A stretch of DNA of 64,000 bases from Solibacillus sp040273735 (GCF_040273735.1 NZ_JBELZM010000007.1:1-64000), one strand, 5' to 3'. Shown: positions 8,332-16,699, counted from the stretch's first letter. Made by a program: numbers and translations. Notes: a model not told the origin generated them from the sequence alone.

Positions 8332-9369
8332 ATGAAAAACGTGACAAGCGATATTCTACAATTTAGAGGGTCGCATTATAAGTTTGGTATATATCAGGGA
8401 GAGCTTTTAAAGAATTCCCCTCTACTCTCTAATAGAGAAGAACTTTATCAACAACTGAATCATAGATTTTCTATAGATAAATCATATGTTAAACAACTTT
8501 TAGCCCGTTTTGGCCCAGGAATTGAAGAAGAAGTCGAAGGCCTCGCTTATACACTTGGTTATAAGGAAGAACAGGCTTTACTTCATTATGGCGGATATTA
8601 TGCAGCACACAAAAAAAGCGGCTGCTCTATTACGACAAACCCTTCTTATATGATCCGCAACTATGACAATGACCCCAAAAGCTATGATGGGCGTTTTGTG
8701 TTATATGAACCAACTGACGGTGGCTATGCGGCACTCGGACCTTCCATGCAAATTACAGGAAGGATGGATGGGATGAATGAAAAAGGACTCGTCGTCGGTT
8801 ATAACTTTGTAAATACGAAAAACAGTGCGGATGGCTTTGTATGCAATATGATCGGGCGTCTGCTACTGGAGCGTTGCGCAACTGTTGAAGAGGGGATTTC
8901 ATTACTAAAAAATATTCCCCATAAACATTCATTTAATTATGTATTACTAGATGCAAAGCAAAAGATGGTTGCAGTAGAAGCATCTCCGCGCAATGTAGCT
9001 GTTCGGGACGCAACAGCCTGCACGAATCACTTTAAAGTCATGACAGAAGAAAATCGATATCGAACGGAAGATTCCTTAGCGCGTGAACATATTATTTCGA
9101 ATGCCCAAGCAGATCCACTTACTTTTGAAAATGCGTTTAAATTAATGAATGGTATCGAAAATGGAGTCTTTGCGACAAAATACGGTGCATGGGATGGTAC
9201 ACTCCATACGGTTGGCTATGTACCAACTGAAGGTAAATGTATTATTGCTCTAGGTGGAGATGCATTGCCTGTAGTTATCGATTTTAAATCTTGGCTACGC
9301 GGAACTCATTTGCCTCTTTCAAAGATTAAAGGAAAACTTCATGCGACAAGTGGCTTTGCGAATGAATAA
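8332..9369 (+). CDS. C45-family autoproteolytic acyltransferase/hydrolase (Ntn fold)
   Basis: 345 aa from the ATG at 8332, which has AAAGGGG 8 nt upstream; the frame opens earlier but lacks an SD. The pattern ...KKSGCSITT... with Cys98 after Gly, followed by RNYDNDP, fits the penicillin acyltransferase-like (peptidase C45) and choloylglycine-hydrolase-related Ntn hydrolases, in which the Cys becomes the N-terminal nucleophile after self-cleavage. Further family-like blocks are MNEKGLVVGYNF (about 147-158), the RLLLERCATVEEG helix and the ACTNHF segment. No signal peptide is seen, so it should be cytoplasmic. The substrate (an amide or acyl donor) cannot be read from sequence. Confidence 0.75.
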   Translation: MKNVTSDILQFRGSHYKFGIYQGELLKNSPLLSNREELYQQLNHRFSIDKSYVKQLLARFGPGIEEEVEGLAYTLGYKEEQALLHYGGYYAAHKKSGCSITTNPSYMIRNYDNDPKSYDGRFVLYEPTDGGYAALGPSMQITGRMDGMNEKGLVVGYNFVNTKNSADGFVCNMIGRLLLERCATVEEGISLLKNIPHKHSFNYVLLDAKQKMVAVEASPRNVAVRDATACTNHFKVMTEENRYRTEDSLAREHIISNAQADPLTFENAFKLMNGIENGVFATKYGAWDGTLHTVGYVPTEGKCIIALGGDALPVVIDFKSWLRGTHLPLSKIKGKLHATSGFANE

Positions 9370-9373
9370 AGAA

Positions 9374-9410
9374 AAAACCCTTTCTCGGAAAAATTCCAAG
9401 AAAGGGTTTT
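9374..9410. terminator. Bidirectional terminator, hydrolase gene / rpsI
   Basis: Stem AAAACCCTTTCTCGGAA / TTCCAAGAAAGGGTTTT with one mismatch and a 3-nt loop, T-runs on both sides. It ends the rplM-rpsI transcript from the right and the hydrolase transcript from the left. Confidence 0.9.
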
Positions 9411-9439
9411 GTAATTTCGCAAAATAGTAATCGTAAAGA

Positions 9440-9832
9440 TTAACGTTTTGAGAACTGAGGTGCACGACGAGCGCCGCGTAGACCTGGTTTTTTACGCTCT
9501 TTCATACGTGAATCACGAGTTAATAGACCCGCTGATTTTAAAGCTGGGCGGAAGTCTGGATCAACTTGTAATAATGCACGTGCGATACCGTGACGGATTG
9601 CTCCAGCTTGACCTGTGAATCCACCACCGTTTACGTTAACGTGAACGTCATATGAACCTTTAGTTTCTGTAGCTACTAATGGTTGGTTGATAATTAAGTG
9701 TAAAGTTTCGTATGGTAGGTAATCTGCAACATCACGGTTGTTGATTACTACTTTACCTTCGCCTGGTACTAAACGTACGCGAGCAGTTGAGCTTTTACGG
9801 CGACCTGTGCCGATGTATTGTACTTGTGCCAA
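9440..9832 (-). CDS. rpsI: 30S ribosomal protein S9
   Basis: 130 aa, the usual Bacillus length. It opens with AQVQYIGTGRRKSSTARVRL and closes with the basic tail ending in SKR, whose last residues reach the P-site tRNA. It follows rplM by 29 nt in a two-gene transcript ended by the hairpin at 9374-9410. Confidence 0.98.
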   Translation of the reverse strand: MAQVQYIGTGRRKSSTARVRLVPGEGKVVINNRDVADYLPYETLHLIINQPLVATETKGSYDVHVNVNGGGFTGQAGAIRHGIARALLQVDPDFRPALKSAGLLTRDSRMKERKKPGLRGARRAPQFSKR

Positions 9833-9861
9833 AGTTATTTCCTCCTATTATAGTTTATTGA

Positions 9862-10299
9862 TTAACCACGTAACTCGTAAGCTTCTGGTTTTTGTGCAGC
9901 ATGTGGATGTTCAGAACCAGTGTAAACGTTCAATTTAGAGAACATTTGACGACCTAAAGAGTTCTTTGGAAGCATACCTTTAATTGCTAACTCAAGCATT
10001 TGAGTTGGGTATTTTTCCTTCATTTCACCAGCTGTACGTTGTTTTAAACCACCAGCGAATTGAGTGTGACGGTAGTAAATTTTCTTTTGTAATTTGTTAC
10101 CTGTTAACTCAATTTTATCAGCGTTGATGATGATCACATGATCTCCTGTATCAACGTTTGGTGTGAAAGTTGGTTTATGTTTACCGCGTAAGATAGAAGC
10201 TACTTCAGAAGCTAAACGACCTAACGTTTGGCCTTCTGCGTCAACTACTAACCATTTACGTTCTACTTCTTGACCTTTAGCCATGAAAGTTGTGCGCAT
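9862..10299 (-). CDS. rplM: 50S ribosomal protein L13
   Basis: 145 aa, start MRTTFMAKGQEVERKW as in B. subtilis L13 and same length. L13 is an early 50S assembly protein and, in the Firmicutes, a likely autoregulator of its own rplM-rpsI leader. The gene has its own promoter and about 100-nt leader (10300-10398) rather than relying on truA read-through. Confidence 0.98.
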   Translation of the reverse strand: MRTTFMAKGQEVERKWLVVDAEGQTLGRLASEVASILRGKHKPTFTPNVDTGDHVIIINADKIELTGNKLQKKIYYRHTQFAGGLKQRTAGEMKEKYPTQMLELAIKGMLPKNSLGRQMFSKLNVYTGSEHPHAAQKPEAYELRG

Positions 10300-10398
10300 G
10301 TTTGTATCCTCCTAATCGATATGAATTACCGTTATTTTTCATTATATACACTTTATAAGTTTCGGGGCTTATTATTGTGGTGGTAATGAAAATACCAT
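10300..10398 (-). promoter_or_regulatory. Candidate L13 autoregulatory leader
   Basis: The leader between the rplM promoter and start contains two pairing options: an early hairpin GGTA-ttttcat-TACC (about 10382-10396) and pairing of its ATTTTCATT with a later AATGAAAAAT (about 10335-10346) just before the SD. A leader class for L13 is known in Bacillales; I assign this one from position and structure, not from a model match. Confidence 0.45.
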
Positions 10399-10403
10399 AC
10401 ATC

Positions 10404-10432
10404 ATCATATACTGGATCGCGTTTAAAGTCAA
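10404..10432 (-). promoter_or_regulatory. rplM-rpsI promoter
   Basis: Minus strand TTGACT (10427-10432), 17-nt spacer, TATGAT (10404-10409). Confidence 0.75.
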
Positions 10433-10482
10433 GATATTTAATTGAACACCTGGAGAGGTTGTTAACCCTTTTCACAAGCCGA

Positions 10483-10506
10483 TTTCTCTAGGATTTTATA
10501 GAGAAA
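10483..10506 (-). terminator. Weak hairpin downstream of truA
   Basis: Inverted repeat TTTCTCTA / TAGAGAAA with an 8-nt loop, 24 nt after the truA stop. It has no clear T-tract on the minus strand, so it may stabilise the 3' end rather than terminate fully. Confidence 0.4.
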
Positions 10507-10529
10507 AGGAAAACTTTTTCAAAAATAAA

Positions 10530-11276
10530 TTATAAATCCTGATAAAAAACTTGTTCTAAATATAGACCATGTGCTGGTGCTGTTTTACCTGCTTGTGCAC
10601 GGTCCATCGAAGTGATCGTACTTCCTAGTGACGATGCTTCTCTTCGACCGATGCCAACTTCCCACAATGTCCCTGCAATAATTCGTACCATATTATATAA
10701 AAAGCCATTGCCGCTGATGGTCATATGCAGTTCTTCCCCATGCCAGGCAAGCTCCAGCGCTTCAACCGTACGCACTTTATCTACAACACTCGTATTTGCC
10801 GCGCAGAAACAACTGAAATCATGTGTCCCGACAATTGCTTGTGCTGCTTCACGCATTGCCTCTACATTCGGCTTCACTCCACCTGTCTCGACTGTATAGT
10901 GTCTTCTGAACGGACTTTGGACAGCGTTGCAATCCCAAATATACCGATAACGCTTGCCTGATACATCATAGCGGGCATGAAAGTCTTCCCTTACTTGCTC
11001 GATACTTTTTACACGAATATCACGCGGCAATTGGACATTTAATGCCTTTTGAAATTTTTCCGGCGGAATCATTAGAGCTGTATCAAAATGTATAACCTGA
11101 CCAGTTGCATGGACACGCGCATCTGTACGGCCGCTTGCTGTAATCTTAACGTGTGTCCCTTTATGCATTGTTGTTAATACTTTTTCGATTTCAAGCTGTA
11201 CTGTACGCTCACCCGGCTGTACCTGATAGCCAGCAAAACCGGTACCGTCATAGCTAATCGTTGCTTTTAATCTCAT
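10530..11276 (-). CDS. truA: tRNA pseudouridine(38-40) synthase TruA
   Basis: 248 aa. The catalytic aspartate is D52 in GRTDARVHATGQ. TruA converts U38-40 of tRNA anticodon arms to pseudouridine. SD GAGGAG is 7 nt from the ATG. It follows ecfT by 12 nt and ends the ecfA1-ecfA2-ecfT-truA unit, as in B. subtilis. Confidence 0.96.
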   Translation of the reverse strand: MRLKATISYDGTGFAGYQVQPGERTVQLEIEKVLTTMHKGTHVKITASGRTDARVHATGQVIHFDTALMIPPEKFQKALNVQLPRDIRVKSIEQVREDFHARYDVSGKRYRYIWDCNAVQSPFRRHYTVETGGVKPNVEAMREAAQAIVGTHDFSCFCAANTSVVDKVRTVEALELAWHGEELHMTISGNGFLYNMVRIIAGTLWEVGIGRREASSLGSTITSMDRAQAGKTAPAHGLYLEQVFYQDL

Positions 11277-11288
11277 ATTTTTACTCCT

Positions 11289-12086
11289 CTAACTGCGCAG
11301 CATCCATAAGAGGACGCCCAATAATACAAGTACGACTAAAATAGCCGTATCTCTTCCCATCCACTTTAACTGACGGTATTTCGTACGCCCTTCACCCCCG
11401 CGGTAGCCTCGCACTTCCATCGCAGTCGCTAAATCTTCTGCACGTTTAAATGCACTGACAAAGAGCGGTACTAACAACGGCACAACTGCCTTAAGACGAT
11501 CTTTAATCGGTCCTGCACTTAAATCCGAACCGCGGGCCATCTGTGCTTTCATAATTTTATCCGTCTCATCCATTAATGTTGGAATGAAACGTAAAGAAAT
11601 CGACATCATTAATGCAAGCTCATGAACAGGCAGCTTTAACTTTTTAAACGGATTGAGCAGTACTTCCAGACCGTCCGTAATTGAAATAGGGGAAGTAGTT
11701 AACGTTAAGATCGACGTCATAAAAACAAGCATTAAAAAGCGCATAGATATGAACATCCCTTGTCGTAAGCCTTCTTCGTATATTTTCATAAAGCCAAGAT
11801 CAACCAATACAGGTCCTTCTCTCGTCATAAACAAATGCAAAATCAACGTGAAGAGCATTAAAAATATGACGGGTTTTAAGCCGTTGATTAAAAAATACAG
11901 ACGGATTCTCGACAGTAAAATAACGAGTAATGTAAACGCCAAAAGCAGCGCATAGGTAACTACATTATTTGCAAAAAAGACTACGATAATAAATGCAAAA
12001 ACAAAAAGCAGCTTTGAACGCGGATCTAACTTATGCACAAATGAATTGCCTGGTATATAGCGACCAAAAATCATTTTTTCCATCAT
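11289..12086 (-). CDS. ecfT: ECF transporter transmembrane component EcfT
   Basis: 265 aa membrane protein with about five to six hydrophobic segments and the two cytoplasmic Ala-Arg-Gly-type coupling motifs (MARGSD near residue 190 and the EVRGYR segment near 230) that contact the EcfA ATPases. It is the energising membrane subunit shared by vitamin S-components encoded elsewhere. Its start overlaps the ecfA2 stop by 4 nt. Confidence 0.95.
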   Translation of the reverse strand: MMEKMIFGRYIPGNSFVHKLDPRSKLLFVFAFIIVVFFANNVVTYALLLAFTLLVILLSRIRLYFLINGLKPVIFLMLFTLILHLFMTREGPVLVDLGFMKIYEEGLRQGMFISMRFLMLVFMTSILTLTTSPISITDGLEVLLNPFKKLKLPVHELALMMSISLRFIPTLMDETDKIMKAQMARGSDLSAGPIKDRLKAVVPLLVPLFVSAFKRAEDLATAMEVRGYRGGEGRTKYRQLKWMGRDTAILVVLVLLGVLLWMLRS

Positions 12087-12955
12087 TGCTGTTCACGCCC
12101 CTTTGGAATTGCCTGTCCAATTTCTACGGCAAGCTCTTCTTCAGTTAAGCATACTTTCGCTAATGGTTTCCCCATCATCTTCTCGACCTGATGCTGAAAG
12201 CGAACAATACGTGGCGGCTCCAGACGGAATTGGGCAAGTGTTTGACGATCGCTGAAGATCGTACGCGGATCTCCAGTTAACACACAACGTCCTTCATGCA
12301 TAATGGCAACCGAATCCGCATAGCGTGCTGCATCTTCCATACTATGTGTAACAAGTATCGTTGTTAAACCACGCTCTTTATGTAGCTTATAAAACAACTC
12401 CATAATTTCCTTTTGGCCACGTGGATCAAGACCCGCTGTTGGCTCATCCAAAACGATTACTTCAGGATCCATTGCCAACACCCCCGCAATGGCAACACGG
12501 CGCATTTGACCACCGGATAGGTCAAACGGCGATTTGTCCAATATTTCTTCCGGCAACCCTACTAATGAGATCAGCTCACGCGCCCGTTTTTCCGCTTCTT
12601 TATCAGACACCCCAAAATTCATTGGACCAAACATAATATCCTTTAAAACGGTCTCCTCAAAAAGCTGGTGCTCAGGAAACTGAAACACGATGCCTACCTT
12701 TTGACGCACAGATTTTAAGTCTTTTGCCTTTTTCCCTGCTTCTATCATTCGATCCCCGATTTTTACGGTACCGCTCGAAGGTTTTAATAATCCGTTAAAG
12801 TGAAGGAGAATTGTTGATTTCCCTGAACCTGTATGTCCGATAATCGCCTGAAATGTTCCACTTTTAATTGTTAAGTCAACCTCATGTAAAGCTTGTTTTT
12901 CAAATGGAGTGCCTTTCGCATAGGCATAGCTTACTTGTTGAAGTTGGATGTCCAT
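12083..12955 (-). CDS. ecfA2: ECF transporter ATPase EcfA2
   Basis: 290 aa ABC ATPase: Walker A GHTGSGKST, signature LSGGQMRR, Walker B VIVLDEPTAGLD, H-loop VTHSM. The opening MDIQLQQVSYAYAKGTPFE is typical of EcfA2, which pairs with EcfA1 under EcfT. Start overlaps the ecfA1 stop by 25 nt, indicating translational coupling. Confidence 0.95.
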   Translation of the reverse strand: MDIQLQQVSYAYAKGTPFEKQALHEVDLTIKSGTFQAIIGHTGSGKSTILLHFNGLLKPSSGTVKIGDRMIEAGKKAKDLKSVRQKVGIVFQFPEHQLFEETVLKDIMFGPMNFGVSDKEAEKRARELISLVGLPEEILDKSPFDLSGGQMRRVAIAGVLAMDPEVIVLDEPTAGLDPRGQKEIMELFYKLHKERGLTTILVTHSMEDAARYADSVAIMHEGRCVLTGDPRTIFSDRQTLAQFRLEPPRIVRFQHQVEKMMGKPLAKVCLTEEELAVEIGQAIPKGREQQ

Positions 12956-13776
12956 AAGTCATTCACCAGCTCTTCTTCTGTCATATGTTGTCCTACAAGA
13001 TGTACACCTTGTGCTTGCAGCAGCTTCGTCATTTTCATCGCAAACGGCATATCCAAACCAAACTGTACGAGATCATCACCCAATGCAAAAATCTCTTCAG
13101 GCGTTCCTTCTGCGTATTTTTTGCCGGCATTCATAAAAATAATACGGTCTGCCAGTAAAGCTTCCTCAAGATCATGTGTTATCGCCAGTACCGTAAGACC
13201 AATTTCTTTACGCAGTGCTTCCACGATTGTTAACACTTCTTCACGGCCTTGAGGATCCAGCATAGATGTTGCTTCGTCCAATATTAAAATTTGCGGATGC
13301 ATTGCCAAAGCCCCTGCAATGGCAACACGCTGCTTCTGTCCGCCTGATAAATGATGTGGCTCGTGATTAATAAAGTCTTCCATCTTCACTTGTGTGAGTG
13401 CATTGAGCACACGTTTAACCATCTCTTCATGCGGAACACCGTTGTTTTCGAGCGAGAAGGCAACATCATCCTGCACAGTAGCTCCTACAAACTGATTGTC
13501 CGGATTTTGAAAGACGATACCAATCTGCGAACGAATATCCCATATATTCTCTTCTGTGAGGATCTCACGTTTAATGCGGACTTCTCCTTGCTGTGGCATT
13601 AGTAAGCCACTCATCAATTTAGCCATTGTCGATTTTCCGGAGCCGTTATGACCGACAATTGTAATCCATTCCCCTTTATTAATGACAAAGGAAACATCCT
13701 CTACCGCATTGCGTGTATGAGGTTCTTCCGGTGTATAGGAGTAGGTTACTTGATTAAATGATAAAATTTCACTCAT
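12931..13776 (-). CDS. ecfA1: ECF transporter ATPase EcfA1
   Basis: 281 aa ABC ATPase: Walker A GHNGSGKST, signature LSGGQKQR, Walker B ILILDEATSMLD, H-loop ITHDL. First gene of ecfA1-ecfA2-ecfT-truA, placed after rplQ as in B. subtilis. AGAGGGGAG lies about 11 nt before the ATG. The 440-bp upstream region holds several stem-loops that could control read-through from rplQ. Confidence 0.95.
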   Translation of the reverse strand: MSEILSFNQVTYSYTPEEPHTRNAVEDVSFVINKGEWITIVGHNGSGKSTMAKLMSGLLMPQQGEVRIKREILTEENIWDIRSQIGIVFQNPDNQFVGATVQDDVAFSLENNGVPHEEMVKRVLNALTQVKMEDFINHEPHHLSGGQKQRVAIAGALAMHPQILILDEATSMLDPQGREEVLTIVEALRKEIGLTVLAITHDLEEALLADRIIFMNAGKKYAEGTPEEIFALGDDLVQFGLDMPFAMKMTKLLQAQGVHLVGQHMTEEELVNDLWTSNFNK

Positions 13777-14154
13777 ACGCAGCTAATCTCCCCTCTGCTT
13801 CGCTATAGTATGACATATTATTAGTTAACTTTAATTTCCCAGGAAATGATACCTATATAAAAATAAAGCACGTTTTCAAACAAGTTTTGCGCGAACGGCC
13901 ACCTATTTAAACGTACTTTATGTTTGCATATGTATAGGGAATTTAGGGGCTCAACCCTTCATTCCAAAAATAAAAAAGCGCGCACCTCATTCAGAGAAAT
14001 GCGCTTGTCGTTACATTTACAAAATTTACGGGTGCTCAAGCCCGAAAATTCGTTGAATGAGGTGCGGAGAGCTAAACGAGACGCCAGTAGTAAACTACCC
14101 CGCTCATCATAACGCTCAGCTTAATTATGTCGTATAAATCAATTTTGTTTATAT
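13777..14154 (-). promoter_or_regulatory. Structured, attenuator-like leader upstream of ecfA1
   Basis: No gene is visible in this stretch. In minus-strand order it contains: stem AGCTGAGCG/CGTTTAGCT enclosing a GTAGT-tt-ACTAC hairpin (14071-14122); segment CGCACCTCATTCA (14054-14066); a hairpin around CGGG/CCCG (14023-14052); segment AAGCGCATTTCTC (about 13994-14006); segment TGAATGAGGTGCG (13981-13993) followed by CGCTTTTTT; a small GGAAT/ATTCC hairpin (13938-13965); and a 13-bp stem ATAAAGTACGTTT / AAACGTGCTTTAT (13863-13921, one G-U) followed by TTTT. A weak TACTAT -10 is near 13805. The two placements of TGAATGAGGTGCG are mutually exclusive (see findings). Confidence 0.55.
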
Positions 14155-14198
14155 AAAAAAGGGGTGCGGGTTCAACCGGTGAACCGGACACCCCTTTT
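14155..14198 (-). terminator. Terminator after rplQ
   Basis: GC-rich imperfect hairpin: GGGGTGTCCGGTTCA pairs with TGAACCCGCACCCC around an ACCGGT core, followed on the minus strand by six or more T. It closes the S10-spc-alpha super-operon. Confidence 0.88.
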
Positions 14199-14219
14199 CC
14201 ACCTGTATGTTATTAAGAA

Positions 14220-14597
14220 TTAAACTAATTCGATAACTACTACTGGTGCGCCGTCTCCACGACGAGGACCTACTTTAAGAATACGAGTGTAACCACCTTG
14301 ACGCTCCGCATAACGAGGTGCGATATCGTCAAATAATTTTTGAAGTGCGAAAACAGTTTTTTCTTCTTCGCCTTCTCCAACTGTTACTAGCTCACGACGG
14401 ATGAATGCTGCTGCCTGACGACGAGCGTGTAAATCTCCGCGTTTACCTAAAGTAATCATTTTCTCAACAGCTTTACGAGTTTCTTTAGCGCGCGCTTCAG
14501 TAGTTTCGATGCGCTCGTTGATGATTAAATCAGTAGCTAAGTCGCGTAATAATGCTTTACGTTGAGAACTTGTACGACCAAGTTTTCTGTAACCCAT
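14220..14597 (-). CDS. rplQ: 50S ribosomal protein L17
   Basis: 125 aa (B. subtilis about 120), start MGYRKLGRTSSQRKALLRDL. A small insertion around GEGEEEKTV accounts for the extra residues. Last gene of the alpha operon, 56 nt after rpoA. Confidence 0.98.
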   Translation of the reverse strand: MGYRKLGRTSSQRKALLRDLATDLIINERIETTEARAKETRKAVEKMITLGKRGDLHARRQAAAFIRRELVTVGEGEEEKTVFALQKLFDDIAPRYAERQGGYTRILKVGPRRGDGAPVVVIELV

Positions 14598-14653
14598 GGA
14601 CGTTTCCCTCCTTTTAAATATATCTGATCTAGCTAAATTTTATAATTTTTCGC

Positions 14654-15598
14654 TTAGTCTTCTTTACGTAATCCTAAACCAAGCTCTTCTAACTTATGCT
14701 TAACTTCTTCAAGAGACTTACGACCAAGATTACGTACTTTCATCATATCGTCTTCTGACTTGTTAGCTAATTCTAATACCGTATTGATACCAGCACGCTT
14801 CAAGCAGTTGTAAGAACGAACAGAAAGATCAAGTTCTTCGATAGTCATCTCTAATACTTTTTCTTTTTGGTCTTCTTCTTTTTCGACCATGATTTCAGCA
14901 GTTTGTGCCTCGTTCGTCATGCCAACGAAGATATTTAAGTGTTCAGTTAAAATTTTCGCTCCAAGTGAAATCGCCTCTTTAGGACCGATGCTTCCATCTG
15001 TCCATACATCAAGTGATAACTTGTCGTAGTCAGAATTTTGTCCAACACGAGTGTTCTCTACTTGGAAGTTGACGCGTGAAACTGGAGTGTAAATAGAGTC
15101 GATCGGGATCACGCCGATAGGAAGATCCTCACGTTTGTTTTGATCAGCAGGAGTATAACCACGGCCACGTTGTGCGTACATACGCATACGTAAATGACCG
15201 TTCTTAGCGATTGTTGCGATATATAGATCTGGGTTTAAAATTTCTACATCACTGTCATGTGTAATGTCAGCTGCAGTAACCGTTCCGTCACCCTTTACAT
15301 CAATCTCAATAACTTTTTCTTCGTCAGAGTAGATTTTTAAAGCTAGCTTTTTAACGTTTAAGATAATCGAAGCGACATCTTCTACAACGCCTTCTACAGT
15401 TGAGAATTCGTGTAATACGCCGTCAATTTGAATTGACGTAACAGCAGCTCCAGGTAATGAAGACAGAAGGATACGACGTAGAGAATTCCCCAAAGTATTA
15501 CCATAACCGCGTTCAAGCGGTTCTACAACAAACTTGCCGTATTTGGCATCTTCGCTAATCTCCACTGTTTCAATCTTTGGTTTTTCAATTTCGATCAT
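14654..15598 (-). CDS. rpoA: RNA polymerase subunit alpha
   Basis: 314 aa, identical in length to B. subtilis. The N-terminal dimerisation/assembly domain (about 1-230) contains VEPLERGYGNTLGNSLRRILLSS; the C-terminal DNA-binding domain (about 245-314) contains VRSYNCLKRAGI and VRNLGRKSLEEVK. SD GAAGGAGGG precedes the ATG. It follows rpsK by 144 nt, a gap that holds a candidate extra promoter. Confidence 0.99.
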   Translation of the reverse strand: MIEIEKPKIETVEISEDAKYGKFVVEPLERGYGNTLGNSLRRILLSSLPGAAVTSIQIDGVLHEFSTVEGVVEDVASIILNVKKLALKIYSDEEKVIEIDVKGDGTVTAADITHDSDVEILNPDLYIATIAKNGHLRMRMYAQRGRGYTPADQNKREDLPIGVIPIDSIYTPVSRVNFQVENTRVGQNSDYDKLSLDVWTDGSIGPKEAISLGAKILTEHLNIFVGMTNEAQTAEIMVEKEEDQKEKVLEMTIEELDLSVRSYNCLKRAGINTVLELANKSEDDMMKVRNLGRKSLEEVKHKLEELGLGLRKED

Positions 15599-15666
15599 TC
15601 CAATTTACCCTCCTTCAAAACATCTAATGTATAGGTTCTTATCATCAAGTTGTTAATCTGAGTTAG

Positions 15667-15695
15667 ACTATAAAATGCACAAGACTTTTGTACAA
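15667..15695 (-). promoter_or_regulatory. Candidate internal promoter before rpoA
   Basis: TTGTAC (15690-15695), 17-nt spacer, TATAGT (15667-15672) on the minus strand, in the unusually long rpsK-rpoA gap. A small AGAAGTA/TACTTCT hairpin (15713-15730) lies just upstream. Confidence 0.5.
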
Positions 15696-15742
15696 AGTAA
15701 CATGATGTACGTAGAAGTAATTATACTTCTAAGCTGCACCCA

Positions 15743-16132
15743 TTACACACGACGACGTTTTGGCGGACGGCAACCGTTATGAGGAACTGGAGTAACGTCT
15801 TTAATAGCAGTTACTTCTAATCCAGCAGCTTGAAGTGCACGTACTGCAGCTTCACGACCTGAACCAGGACCTTTAACTGTTACTTCAATGTTTTTTAAAC
15901 CATGTTCCATTGAAGTTTTTGCAGCTGTTTCAGCAGCCATTTGAGCTGCGAATGGAGTTGATTTACGTGAACCACGGAAACCTAAAGCACCAGCTGAAGA
16001 CCAAGATAATGCGTTACCTTGCATATCAGTGATCGTTACGATTGTATTGTTGAATGTAGAACGGATGTGAGCAACACCAGATTCGATGTTCTTTTTCACA
16101 CGACGTTTACGAGTTTGTTGTTTACGAGCCAT
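15743..16132 (-). CDS. rpsK: 30S ribosomal protein S11
   Basis: 129 aa (family about 129-131). Basic N-terminus MARKQQTRKRRVKKN, then the platform domain with GIAHIRSTFNNTIVTITD-type sequence (here GVAHIRSTFNNT) and the C-terminal PVPHNGCRPPKRRRV. Follows rpsM by 26 nt. Confidence 0.98.
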   Translation of the reverse strand: MARKQQTRKRRVKKNIESGVAHIRSTFNNTIVTITDMQGNALSWSSAGALGFRGSRKSTPFAAQMAAETAAKTSMEHGLKNIEVTVKGPGSGREAAVRALQAAGLEVTAIKDVTPVPHNGCRPPKRRRV

Positions 16133-16158
16133 GTTAAGAAGGAACCTCCTTTACTTAA

Positions 16159-16524
16159 TTATTTTTTCTTGTTCGCTACAGTCTTACGTGGACCTTTACG
16201 CGTACGCGCATTGTTTTTCGTATTTTGACCACGAACAGGTAAACCACGACGGTGACGGATACCACGGTTTGAAGCAATTTCCATTAAACGTTTGATGTTT
16301 AAAGAAACTTCACGACGTAAGTCACCTTCAGTTTTGTATGAATCTAATTGTTCACGAATTTGGTTTAATTGATCTTCTGTTAAGTCTTTAACGCGAGTAT
16401 TTTCGTCAATACCTGCACCTGCTAATACTTTTTGAGAAGTAGTTTTACCAATACCGTAAATGTATGTTAATGAAATTACAACGCGTTTGTCGCGAGGAAT
16501 ATCAACACCAGCAATACGTGCCAT
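16159..16524 (-). CDS. rpsM: 30S ribosomal protein S13
   Basis: 121 aa, the B. subtilis length. Start MARIAGVDIPRDKRVVISLTYIYG; C-terminal GQNTKNNARTRKGPRKTVANKKK tail contacts tRNA and the 50S head bridge. Follows rpmJ by 24 nt. Confidence 0.98.
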   Translation of the reverse strand: MARIAGVDIPRDKRVVISLTYIYGIGKTTSQKVLAGAGIDENTRVKDLTEDQLNQIREQLDSYKTEGDLRREVSLNIKRLMEIASNRGIRHRRGLPVRGQNTKNNARTRKGPRKTVANKKK

Positions 16525-16548
16525 TCGTTAGTGCACCTCCTTGATTAA

Positions 16549-16662
16549 TTATCCTTGTTTTTGTTTGTGTTTAGGATTTTCACAGATTACCATTACTTTA
16601 CCGCGTCGGCGAATTACTTTACATTTTTCGCAGATCGGTTTCACAGATGGTCTCACTTTCAT
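16549..16662 (-). CDS. rpmJ: 50S ribosomal protein L36
   Basis: 37 aa, read directly from the minus strand because of its small size: [14 protein letters not shown] and ending KHKQKQG. Zinc ligands C11, C14, C27 and H32 are all present (zinc-binding form). SD GGAGGTTAGGTTAG lies just upstream; it sits 37 nt after infA. Confidence 0.97.
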
Positions 16663-16699
16663 CTAACCTAACCTCCTTAATAGTCCGGAGTGCAAAAGA

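Noticed and set aside
13924..14112. 62-aa open frame on the + strand
   Set aside because: No SD and no recognisable product; it lies across the stem-loops of the ecfA1 leader and follows from their symmetry.
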